Of a stretch of 64,000 nucleotides of DNA, positions 21,641-32,364 are shown piece by piece. Position numbers and translations under genes: made by a program. Numbering within the stretch: the first letter of the stretch is position 1; each line of letters begins with the position of its first letter. The stretch is from Typha latifolia (Eukaryota; Streptophyta; Magnoliopsida; Poales; Typhaceae), in NCBI GenBank assembly GCA_019914945.1, contig CM034112.1, positions 581,001 through 645,000 of the forward strand, given 5' to 3'. The notes beneath the pieces are model-generated. The model was not told the DNA's origin. It did no database searches and was given only the letters and a program-made list of their open reading frames with translations.

Positions 21641-22390
21641 TCTTCCCCATCGTCGTCTCGTCTCGGGGCGGATCGACGTCGCGATCCTGGCCTCTTCCCT
21701 CGCCTCGCCGTCGCCGAGGTCGTACGCAAGACCGTCGTCTTCTCTTAATTCTTCGGGAAGAAACATTTTCTTGGATCGAGTAGTTCTATCGGAAAGCGCA
21801 GCCGTGGAGTTGAACACCGTCTTCTGGAGAACGCATCTCCATCACGTAAGGCGGGGAAGATTCGTCAATATAATGTAAGTGAATCCTTTTCTTGGTCCGT
21901 TCTTGATTTCTTTCGAGTTCTTTATGATTGTTATAATATTTCTTAGGTAATTTAAGGTACACCCACTAATTCCTCGTAATCTTGTTGAATGCCAAATAAC
22001 TCATCACTTTCTTTACAATCTTCTCTTCCCCATCGTCGTCTCGTCTCGTGGAGGATTGACGACGCGATCTCCGCCTCTTCCCTCCCCTTGCCGTCGCTGA
22101 GGTCGTACGCAAGACCGTCGTCTTCTCTTAGGTATTTGAGACGAAACATCTTCTTCGATCGAGTAGTTCAATTGGGGAGCGCAGCGGTGGACTTAACGCC
22201 GCCGTCTGGATAACGCATTTTCATCCCACAAGGCAGGTAAGATTCATCAACAACATGTAAGTGAATCCTTTTCTTGGGCCGTTCTTGATTTCTTTCGAGT
22301 TTTTAATGATATTTCTTTGGTAATTTAAAATACACGCATTGATTCCTCGTTATATTGTTGAATGCCAAATAACTTATCAATTTCTTTATA
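21641..22390. repeat. 0.38-kb tandem duplication resembling a 5' exon plus intron start
   Basis: Copy 1 (21641-22016) and copy 2 (22023-22390) align along their length. Each begins TCTTCCCCATCGTCGTCTCG, contains GTCGTACGCAAGACCGTCGTC and ATCGAGTAGTTC, then TGTAAGTGAATCCTTTTCTTGG, and ends in TTGAATGCCAAATAACT. The first roughly 240 bases are GC-rich and the rest AT-rich, with a good donor (GTAAGT) at the switch, so each copy looks like a leader exon with the beginning of an intron. Open frames through the GC-rich part differ between copies and have no recognisable protein content. Confidence 0.8.
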
Positions 22391-23289
22391 TGACATATCT
22401 TGGGTTCTTAGAGTTGGTTGGGATTTGAATTTTGAATGGAGGAGTTGGTATTACCTCTATCTTGGAAGAGGTATTCTGTTATTTTTTTCTATTCTTTTAT
22501 TGAGTTGATTTACGATATTCTCTCATGTGTTGAAGTTAACTTACGATATAATAAGTGCTATGGTATGTTTTGGATTCTGGGTCTGGGAGTTGGCTGGGAG
22601 TTGCAAGGGAGGAGTTGGTTCTATCTTGGAAGGGGGATTCTTTTCTTTGTTGATTGATTTAGTTTCTATTTTGATGCTATATTGCAATGTCAAGGTGATA
22701 CTTTCGTGTAAATATGAGTCTGCATTTTGTTTAGAGTTTATCAGAAAATTGTTCGTATGAGTCAAGATATAAGAAGACGTGGGACCATTTCTTGGCCCAA
22801 TTCTTGATGCCTTGACAAGTTCTTGATCTGTTTTAGTTCCTTTATTATATCTGCTTTTGTTTCTCTTAATGGATGCTGGGAGTTGTGAATTCGAGGGATT
22901 CTTTTATTTTCTGGGTAAAAGTATTTATCTTAATGCTATAATGCAACTATATAGTAGTGTATTTTCTTGACAATTTATGAGCCAAGGGATCTGTTTAGAG
23001 ATTTGGTAATAAAAGTGGTGGTTACATGGAGGATTTAATAAAGAGGGTAAATAAGTTAAAGAAAAGGAGCAGATTATTCATCTGATGCTGAAACAGTGAC
23101 AAGAATTAAATTTGTCCTTCTGATATTGAAGGATTAGTTGGTGAGAATAGGAATTTATTTGCAAAGGCTCGGGAGAAGGGCTTGTTGACTATCCAAGAGT
23201 GCCAAGTAAATTGTTTCTCAGATGTAATGTGTATAATTTAAGATCATTGTTCCAAAGATCAAGAGGATGGCCTTTGCGGCCACTGGGGT
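22391..23289. other. non-coding region with short internal duplication
   Basis: No gene seen. A short motif pair recurs: GGAGGAGTTGGT, TCTATCTTGGAAG and GGATTCT/GTATTCT with a T-rich tail near 22436-22510 and near 22607-22670. This suggests the same local duplication history as the flanking blocks. Confidence 0.5.
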
Positions 23290-24600
23290 GCCAAAATGGG
23301 CTAAAGAGAAGTCTGAAAGATAAGCATTTAATGAATGTGTAAGATTCTGCATTCAAAGGGGTAAAGGTAAACATCAAAGGATAACTTGGACTTTATCAGA
23401 GTTTCCTTGAGGGGCATTCACAATGAGATTGCGATAACATCGCCTTGAGATATGCATTTCTCCATATAGAAATGCAACTGTTTTAGCGGTTTATGATTTG
23501 GACTATCCTTGTTTGAGACCAAGTTTCCTTTTTATAATCCAATTCTCATTGATCCCAAAAGCTTGATTCTAGATAGAAGAATAAGAAATTGTGAGCAAAA
23601 GTATCAAACTGGCCAAAATAATATCATTTATTTTGGAGTGGGACATTAAATTTGTGAAAACTACAAGATGATTGAGCAATCGATGATGAATGAGCTGAAC
23701 TAGAAATGAGTCACATTTTTTGCAAGTCGAAGGTTTCAAATCTAAAAAGAATGTGCCATGGCAAATGAGCGATAAGTGATGGCATGACATGGATTGGTAG
23801 GATAAAGATGAAACTGTGTTTGGAGCCCCTACATGGATGGAATTCTATTTGGCCTCCAGAGAAGTCTGAAGGATCAGCATTTTTGATGAAGGCGTAAAGT
23901 TATGTGTCCTGAGGGATAAAGGAAAATGCTTTAGAATGAGTTGGAATTAATTAGAGTTCATTTGAGGTTAAACAATGGTATTTAAAATTAGATCTCCATA
24001 ATATCAGTTTGATATATTTGACAGATAGAGAAAGTAAGATCCATATAGGCCACTGGAAATTCATGATTAGCAGAAAGAATCTTGTTTGTCCTTATAGAAA
24101 CACTGTCAGTTCATCTAATTTTTGAATGTTGAACGTAATTGATGTTAGGGTTTGTACGGGAAGTGTGATCCTAGATCCAATTCTTGTTGATTCATGAAGC
24201 ATTATTTTAGATACAGAATCATTTTAGTATGATGAGATAATTGGATGGAAACTTTTGTTCGATGTAAATTTGTGAAAACTGCGAGACGGGTGAGTACTAG
24301 ATAAGAGCATGAAATGGATTGGTTGGATTAAGATATTATGGTTGAAACCATAATGTTAGGATCAGCATTTGATGAATGTATTAATTTCTGTGTTCAAAGG
24401 GTTAAAGGAATATGCTGAAAGATGGAGTGAGTTTCATTTGAAGTTCCGTGGTGTGCACATTGGTAATTAAGATGAGATTCCAATAACATTGGATTGAAAT
24501 ATTTAATAGAATAAAGAAATAAGGCACGGACAATTCAAAATGCTCATTGGAAGTTCATAATTAGCAGAAGGAATCTTTCCATCTATTTCTAGTTCCATTT
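23290..24600. repeat. three diverged copies of a roughly 0.5-kb direct repeat
   Basis: Copies start near 23305, 23862 and 24355. Shared landmarks in order: GAAGTCTGAA, GATCAGCATTT, TGATGAATGT or variant, (T/C)TGTGTTCAAAGGG or variant, TAAAGGAA(A/T)ATGCT, GAGATT/GATCTCC(A)ATAA, ATTGGAAGTTCATAATTAGCAGAAGGAATCTT. A second shared segment, TTTGTGAAAACT with GATGAGTGAG-like sequence, lies between copies at about 23650 and 24268. No long frame is shared, so these are probably transposon or non-coding transcript remains rather than exons. Confidence 0.65.
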
Positions 24601-24849
24601 CCAACTCAACAATATTTTCAATCAAAATGGTCACTGTTTTGTTTTCCTATTCTTACAGCAGACCATCTAGCACCACTAAAACATCCTCCCATCTCCCATT
24701 TTCCATTCCAATGATTTCTCAAATCTTTTGGTTCCTGCCATAACAGAATGACTGCTGCACTAGGTATTTCTTTTTATTTATCTCGCTCTTCGCTTTGTTG
24801 TGGTTCTTGTTAATATTATTCAACCATAACCAGCTTATATTTTCTTTGG

Positions 24850-26100
24850 TACTATTTCCAAAATTTCTCGCTTGCCACTTTCTTCATCCCTGTTTGACCA
24901 ACTCATATTTAAGAGCTTCGGGTTTTCCTTTTCCTGCTGTAAATAACCTGACAACTTGATAATTTTTCTGTTTCTAGCGGGACAGTCTGCTCTTTTGATG
25001 CTTCTTACTGCCTACTGAAGTATACCCTTTTCCAATTCTTCTTCTTCTCCATAGAATCAACACTTCTCCATAACCTAATACCAGTCATTCTCCCCTGCAC
25101 ATTCCACCTTCCATCTCAATGTATATTCTGTAGACCAATTCATCCGGCCACCTTCGCACCTCTTGCAATTGCTTCTTTGATAAACAGTCTCTGTTTTAGA
25201 TTCATCTTATGTTCAGTTTTTAATAGGCTTCTCCTTTGGGTGCTGAGGTAACCTTTTCTTATCCTTCGGATCATACCACCTTTGGGGTATCTAGAGATTG
25301 ACTTGGTTGATCACAAAATGCTTCATTCCATGGGACCTTGTACATTTGACTCCACTTCTTCCATATCTTCAGTTACATCATGCCTTTAACATACATTGGC
25401 TTCAAAGCTTCTATATCTTCTTCATCAGATCCTTCTTATTGTATTGACTCCATAGCTTTCAAGGTTGTCATGAAATCCCAAACTTTCAAGAGGAAGAAGC
25501 TGGTAGGAAATGGATTTGGTTAGAGGTTGTATTTCCAATGGTTAAAGGTTGAATTGAATCTTGATTTAAAGCTGGTAGGAAATGGATTTGGTTTGTAAGA
25601 TGATGTGATGAATCATGGTTAAAATCTTTTTAGTTGTATTTTATGATGTTAAAGTGGTGGATGATGCTGTGAAGAAGGCAATGGTGATTTTGGATGGTGT
25701 TGTTTGCATATGTTAGTAATATTCATAGTTTCATACCATTTAGGTGACTTGTAATCAATTATTAGAGTTCTGAAAGTGGCTATTGATGAAATGGTTGTAC
25801 TTGATATATATAATAATTATTAAGGTGAAAGCTAAAAGATACAAAATGAATTTGGAGTAAATGAGTGGTAATATAATATGAATTCTAGACAAGAGGTTCC
25901 AATGGAACTTGAAAAGAGTATAGTGAAGCAGCTACTGGGAAGGCATCAGAGCCCAATCCTAGAAGAATCAGAAAAGAGGTATTATTCTAGGGAATCTATA
26001 ATGTGAAAAGAAAGTGGTGGGTGATCAGTATGAGGAGTTGGTTAAGTCAGGAGAGAGGAACTGGAAAGCTGGAAGTGAAACCATTAGTGAGCAATCATAG
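24850..26100. repeat. diverged inverted copies of a second repeat family
   Basis: The C/T-rich stretch at about 24880-25070 read on the minus strand resembles the G/A-rich stretch at about 25895-26075 on the plus strand: landmarks TTGGAAAAGGGTATA versus TTGAAAAGAGTATA, AGAAGCATCAAAAGAGC versus GGAAGGCATCAGAGC, GAGTTGGTCAAACAGG versus GAGTTGGTTAAGTCAGG. A third member in the C/T orientation seems to lie at about 28380-28680, inside the larger inverted repeat. Similarity is patchy, and boundaries are approximate. Confidence 0.45.
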
Positions 26101-27009
26101 TGTGAAGATATATAATAATATTCAGCTATAGATTCCAAGAAGATTGGAGAATGGAAAGTTCTTTAGTGGGCAAGAAAGTCTAGAAAGGTGAAGAAATGCT
26201 AATTCAAAAAGGTACATGGTTACAACTGATTTCAACGGAAAAAAGATGCATGGATAGCAGAATGACCGATGGTTAAGATATTGAGGAGTCGATAGATAAG
26301 AAAAGGCATGATATGACTGGGGAGATGGAAGAAGCATATATACAATAATATGTAGTACTAACAAATAAATTATTGGAGTTCAATCAATTTAATATCTGAT
26401 AATCCAAAGGTGACAGGATAGTTTAGAAAACGAAAAGAAAAGGCTAAATCATCATTCACAAGAAGCCTAATAACTTTAGTAGAAAGTAGACGGGGGAAAT
26501 GTGGGCACAAGAAATGATTTCATGCTGAAAAGAAAAGAGCCTTAGGGTCCAACATATTTGTTCTTGTGTGTGTTTTGTTTTCTAAAATATGAAAGATGAA
26601 ATGTCGTGATTTTATATCTCAGTGGTTACTAAGCATGGCTTGGATGAACTTCCATCTTAAACTCAAACACCATACAAGATCTTAAGTCAAACAATATGAT
26701 CCAGTCTGTATAATAAGTTAATCTACTTCTTTGTTGATCCATAGAAAGCCTCAAAATAAACTCATGATATAAGAGCTTAATAAATTAGTGTTTTGTCATT
26801 ATGAGATTAAGAGAAAGAAACTAAAGGGGCAACAAAGATTATGGCCTTATCGATTTGGTTCGTGTACTTGATGATGATAGTTTGTTGCACCCGTTGATCA
26901 TATATGTTGTCAAATAAAGTTCTAGATAATAGGGATAATAAATGGTCGGACAATATCCTACTGTAGGATGCGAAAATTGTGGCATGCAAGGAAAAGCTAC
27001 TCTAGCGCG
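26101..27009. other. repeat-flanking non-coding DNA
   Basis: AT-rich, no gene seen. Short frames on the minus strand near 26122-26364 and 26807-27045 have no recognisable content. Confidence 0.45.
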
Positions 27010-30000
27010 AATGTTACAAGTGCATCCGATATTAAATGATGACAAATATGATGATTAACTCAAGAGTTGTATCCCTCTTATGTATGATGCTATCATATCC
27101 CAAGGGAAGTGATTGAATATAGTGATAAACTACTATCAAACTAAACAAGAGGGTAAGAAAGGCCACATGACATACATAGGAGAAATGATGGTTCTACTAC
27201 CATTGATCCTTAATATCTATTTTTGAGATGTCTACATATAGTTATTGGGCTAGCAATGGTTTTGACTATGTGCTCAGAAAGCTCAATAGGAGTAGTCATA
27301 TTTCTTCGTATGACATTATTGAGTGCTATTCGGTACTAGTTTTACTCGTGTTGTGGTGATGATAAGGGCAACATCAGTATTTGCATGAGCAACCTTAGAA
27401 ATTTATGGTTGTGAGTGATGTTCAGTTGTGTTACTCGAGAACTTCTTTATTTTTCTACTTTTGTTGTTTTCTCTATTATTTTTCTAAATTTTGGAAACTT
27501 TTTTTAATTTGTTGCTAGTTTGAAAATTTTAGGATTTTCTTGTTTTTTATTTATTGAAAAAGTCCAAAAGAAACTAGAACCAAAATGGTTGAAACTGCTC
27601 AAAAATACATAAAGTTTTGTTTCTTATGAGAATTGAGATCGAATCTTTGACTCATGTTTTTATATCAGCATGGATTCGTATATTATTGTCTTGACAATGT
27701 TTCTTTTTAGTGTTCGAATAAATTCTGGTAGTATGGAACTTTCAATTGCGTCTAATTTGTGCTTTTGGAGGAAGTCAGTATGGTGGTTATTTCCACTGGG
27801 GCAATCCAAACTTTTGTCAGCTTTATTTATCAACTTCTTTTATTGTGTCAATTATTGCTATAAATTAGCAGTGGATTCTCTGAATCATCACTTAGTTGAC
27901 TAGTTACCTGAATTATTGTAACAGTATAGGATATGTTACATAATAATTGCAAAGGTCAGAATCTGGTATTACTACAATACAACCATATACTGCATCTTGA
28001 CTCTGTATAACTCCTATTACATATTTCATTCAACAGCATAGAACTGAACTCATCCCCAAAACACCACCTGAAAAAAAAAATATTCTTGGGTGCCCTTTCC
28101 TGATCCTGGTTCTCATGTCATACAGGTTGAGTTTTATTTTGGTTGAAAAATCCTCATCCTGTTTGCTGTATCCTTCTTTTTCCATGTTTCTTAAGCACTG
28201 CAGACTTTCTGTCCTATTTTTTTGGCAGAATTTATCTTTCTATTTAATGTCTTTCCCAGACATTAAATAGAAAGAATATTACATTAACCATTTCTAATTT
28301 TTCTCTTAACTTTTCTATTTGATGTGGTTGTTCCATTCATAGTTCTCGTAATTTTTTCTATGTTAACTATTCTCATATTCTTTCCACTTACTTCTCACCT
28401 GATTTTCTAACTCAGAATGATCAACTACCTCTTCTTACTCAAATCTATAATGTGATTCTTTTTTCTGCTAAAATGTTCTTTGATATCTTCTGATTAGGTG
28501 CTTCTCTATAAAATTTTCTAATTCCATCACCATTTGCTCCACATATTGCACTCTTTTCTATATTTCTTACTAAATTATTCCTTCAGATCAATCTTACACC
28601 TCAATTTATATCCTGTATGGCCGTTCATTAAATCTTGTTATTTTCAGATCTTTCTTATGTTTAGTTCTTTCATCAATTCATTCTCCAAATCCAAAATTGT
28701 AAAACTAGAAAAAAAGAATTATCATGAGGCCTCTTACTGAGCAATTCTACTTCCTGACAACTTTAAAATGTGATTCTTGGTTGAAATCTAAATATTGACC
28801 AGTTAAACTATAAAATGTCTTCTAGAACTTGCTTCATTTCACTTTGATTCTTTGGATTTCTTGATCATCAAAGAACCGTCTTTTCGTACTACCTTCCAGC
28901 TTGATTTTTATGTGATAATCCTCTGGACTGAAAACAGATTGAATTCTTGCAACAGTTTAGCTAAGCAATGGGCTCTGCTCACATCTAGAGCTAATCAACT
29001 GTTTCTTTCTTCTCTTCTATTTAATTCTTTGTTCAATTCTGTAAGGGTGAACTTCCTATATCCCCAAACCTTAACAACACTCCTTACATGATCTTACTCT
29101 TATCTTTTCTCAGTTGTCTTTTCCTCTCTCGACTTATTTCTTTCTCCACCAATTTCCACCCCAGGCTTTTCTTCAAACCATGTAATATTCGTTCTCTGCA
29201 TGATATAACAAACATGGGACCCAATACCTTATCAGTCATTCTTTCTAACATGTATAACAAACAGGTGTTGAATATGGTTGTATTGTTGTAATATCAAACA
29301 GGCTTATGTTATAACTACTAGATTCTGACAATTGCGAAAGTTGGGTAACAAGTCAACTTTTTTCACGATATGATCAAAGAATCCACTGCCAAATTATAGC
29401 AATAATTAGCAGAATAATAGAAGTTGGTATATAAAAGCTAACAAAAGTTAATGATATCGACTTTCTCCAAAAGCACAAATTAGGAAAGAAGCAATTTAAA
29501 GTTTTCTACTGACAGCATCTATTCGAATAGTAAAAAACCTGTTGTCAAAATATTAATATACGAATAATATGCCGACATAAAAACATGAGCCAAAAACTCA
29601 GTCTTCGTTCTCATAATAAACAAAACTCTATGCATTTTCAAGCAATCCATTCAGTTGTTTTGGTTCTAGTTTCTTTTAAGACTTATTCAATAAGAAAAAG
29701 GCAACAAAAATCCTAAAATTTTTAAGACTAGCAAAAAATTAAAATAAGTTTCTAATGGTTAGAAAAATAATAAAAAAAACAAAAAGTAGAAAACTAAATA
29801 GGTTCTTAAATAATACGACTAAATATCACTCACAACCATAAATTTTCAAGATTGATCTTACAAATACTGATTTCACCCTCGTCACAATGACAATACGAAT
29901 AAAAACTATTCCGGAATATCACCTGGTAATGACATACAATGATCTATGACTACCGTTCTATTGGGCTTTCAAAGCACCATAGTCAAGACCATTGCGACTG

Positions 30001-30232
30001 TAACTATATATAGATTTCTTTTAAGTAGATTTAATGGATCAGAGGTAGCTGAACCATCCTTTCGCCCATGAATGCCATGTGGCGTCTCACCCTTTTTTTA
30101 GTTTGATAGTAGATTTATCACCATATTTAATCCATATCTCCTGGGATAGCACGTATCATGTCTAAGAGGGATGCAACTCTTTAATTAATCATCACATTTG
30201 TGATCATCTAATGCCGATGCACCGGTAACATC
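27010..30232. repeat. 3.2-kb element or repeat pair with roughly 1-kb inverted arms
   Basis: The left arm (27010-27987) matches the reverse complement of the right arm (30232-29273) throughout: GAATGTTAC...GTGCATC at the outer end; GAGTTG(T/C)ATCCCTCTTA; ATCAAACTAAA; GAAAATTTATGGTTGTGAGTG; AAAGAAACTAGAACCAAAA; TTTGTGCTTTTGGAG(G/A)AAGTC; ACAATACAACCATAT at the inner end. Small indels and substitutions are frequent. The spacer 27988-29272 is C/T-rich and non-coding. It may be two solo LTR-like copies inserted in opposite directions, or long terminal inverted repeats of one element. No transposase or polyprotein frame is visible. Confidence 0.8.
28236..28274. repeat. perfect 17-bp stem hairpin
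   Basis: CTTTCTATTTAATGTCT at 28236-28252 pairs perfectly with 28258-28274 across the five-base loop TTCCC. It lies in the spacer of the large inverted repeat. Plus-strand flanks show no terminator-type T run, and function is unknown. Confidence 0.8.
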
Positions 30233-30309
30233 TAATGACCCGACAACCGATAAGGGAGGAGGAGGTTGACTTTTATAAGATGCTGATACTGATGCTGATG
30301 CTGAATTTT

Positions 30310-30690
30310 TTTTTTAATTTTTGGCAGGTGGGGCTCCTGGCAACTGTGAAAGTGCGCTAACTACTGAAGCTTAGGTCGTGCACGAGGCTTTGGAGTAAGC
30401 CGAAAATCTCATCCACTACTTGATCATCAAAACGGACTCCGAACAGCTCACTCAATTTTTGGCCAAAGGAGCAGGCAACTAGACCACAAAAGACCTTATT
30501 AAGGATATACTACACTTCTTTCTTTCCTTTACGAAAGTTAAAATTAAGCACACCCATGGAGAAGGAAATTTTATTGCTACCTGTCTAGCACTGCACAGGA
30601 GGAGCAGCAGATTGTAATTTTTTGAGGCACCTTGCCCTTTTTATTGAAGTTCTTAATTACCAAAAAAAAAACGCTCATGTCTTTTCAGTC
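30310..30690 (+). mobile_element. decayed LINE-like RNase H tail
   Basis: Conceptual plus-strand translation with internal stops gives HEALE, AENLIHYLIIKTDSEQLTQF, LAKGAGN, TTKDLIKDILHFFLSF, KVKIKHTHGEGNFIATCLA and FFEAPCPF, the RNase H domain at the 3' end of a plant LINE ORF2. At least three stops interrupt it, so it is a dead 5'-truncated copy. An A-run near 30660 may be part of the original tail. Confidence 0.75.
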
Positions 30691-32364
30691 TGAGCAATTA
30701 TTTCTTGCGTCAAAAAATTTCCCTATATTTGTCACCATAGTTCGTAGGCTTCTTTTGAGTAATGATGTATTGTTCCTTTTCCTTACTGTCATTTGTTTGG
30801 ATGTGGTTTAGGTTTATTTATAAACCATCGAAACACCAGTTTAAGGTAAAATGGGTTTAGAGCAATCTACTTAAACATATTCTTCTCTCTCCTCTCCTCT
30901 TCCACATAATATAATCCATCCATTAAAGAGTTTTACAGTCATTTGACAAAATATCTCTTAAATTTACTACTTTTTTCATGTCACATTAAGTACAATCATT
31001 GACACTACTACCGGTTGACAAACAACACCATAATTTTCTAATTCGGTTTAAGCTATTTTATTCAAGTTCAAGACATGGAAGTAGTAGGAATTAAACAATA
31101 TCTAAATGCCACCTAAGAGTATAGAGATTGAACTCTAGACCACCATTGTATTTTAGTGATTAGGTCTATTAGCACATGAAGGAGGTGATGAGTTCAATTC
31201 TACTTTATTGTTGTTTGGGGTTAATATTTGGTGGTTAGAGTAGATGATCTTGGTGAAGAAAAAAGACACTTGGGAGACAACAACGTGACCTAATGCATTT
31301 GAGTGACTTATGACAGATATACCAACAATATCTTATTTACTTTTATCAACAAAAAAAATCCTATTTATGCAAATTAAGTAAAACAAAAGGCAAGTTGGAT
31401 TACCCAAACCTTCTTGCTATCTTTATGAGGCTTAACTCTGTCAAGGAGTCATGAATTGGAAATGGAAAATTAAAATAAAAAAAAAATAAAAAAAATATAT
31501 ATATATATATCTCATTTATGGGTGGAATTTTGTTTTAACATTTCACACATATGTTTAAGAAGCACATTGAAAGATTCATTGGGCCCTCTTAGATGCAACT
31601 TTTTATCTTTGTATACCTCACCAGCACTTTGAACGTTATAGGCGAAGCCACACAAAGCATTTAATCCAAACATATGGAATGGGAGCATTAATTGCTGACA
31701 CATGCATTCTTGGAGGGCATGTTTGCCTGCGCCTGTACAACCATATGCCACTATTTATTCATTACTGCGTTATATGAACAATGGAGCATGGGCCATCACT
31801 AAGCCTCTATGTGGATCCACCTACATACATTGAGAGAGAAAGAGAGACAGAGAGAGGGAATAATTGTATTAGAAAAATGAAAAATTATTGCAGGGCCTGC
31901 AAATGGTTTTGTTTCTCGAGGTGAATGCCAATCCAAGATAATTGTAGTGTAATGGTGCAAGCCTGAAGCTTCTTTGTTGTAACATTATTCTTTGTTCACA
32001 TTAGCATACAAAGCTTCTTTGTTGCAGGGCTCATCCAGAGTTCTAGTCATGTTGTAAGTGGCACAGAAATGGTTCAGATCCACATAGTTGCATAATTTTC
32101 ACAAAGAAAATAAAAGAGGCACAGAAATGTTACAGATCCACAAAGTTAAACAAAACAAAAAAGAAAGAAAGAAAGAAAGAAAGAAAGAAAAAGAAGCCTC
32201 ATCATCGTCAACTTTCCTCTATAATACATCATGCACCATTCCTAGTGCAAAAATTGAGCTCCATTGAGAGAGGGCTCCCTCCTTTTCATTTTTTTTGCTC
32301 ATGTTTTTTTTCTTATCTCTTGTTATCCTTATTATATGATACAATCACTGTTGATTCATAAGGA
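30691..32364. other. intergenic between repeat block and YUC gene
   Basis: AT-rich and without a supportable gene. A 79-codon minus-strand frame at 31512-31751 is unconvincing. An A-rich/(AT) tract sits at about 31470-31512 and an (AAAG)n microsatellite at 32158-32190. The last part is the 3' flank of the YUC gene. Confidence 0.5.

Noticed and set aside
21478..21878. Several 66-101 codon frames over the CT-rich tract
   Set aside because: They arise from the CT/GA microsatellite and differ between the two tandem copies, so they are unlikely to be translated.
27670..29291. Short frames inside the inverted arms and spacer
   Set aside because: They are not preserved between the two arms, as would be expected for a real transposon protein.
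31512..31751. 79-codon minus-strand frame with some Cys and His residues
   Set aside because: No repeated zinc-binding spacing, no splice partners and no recognisable homology.
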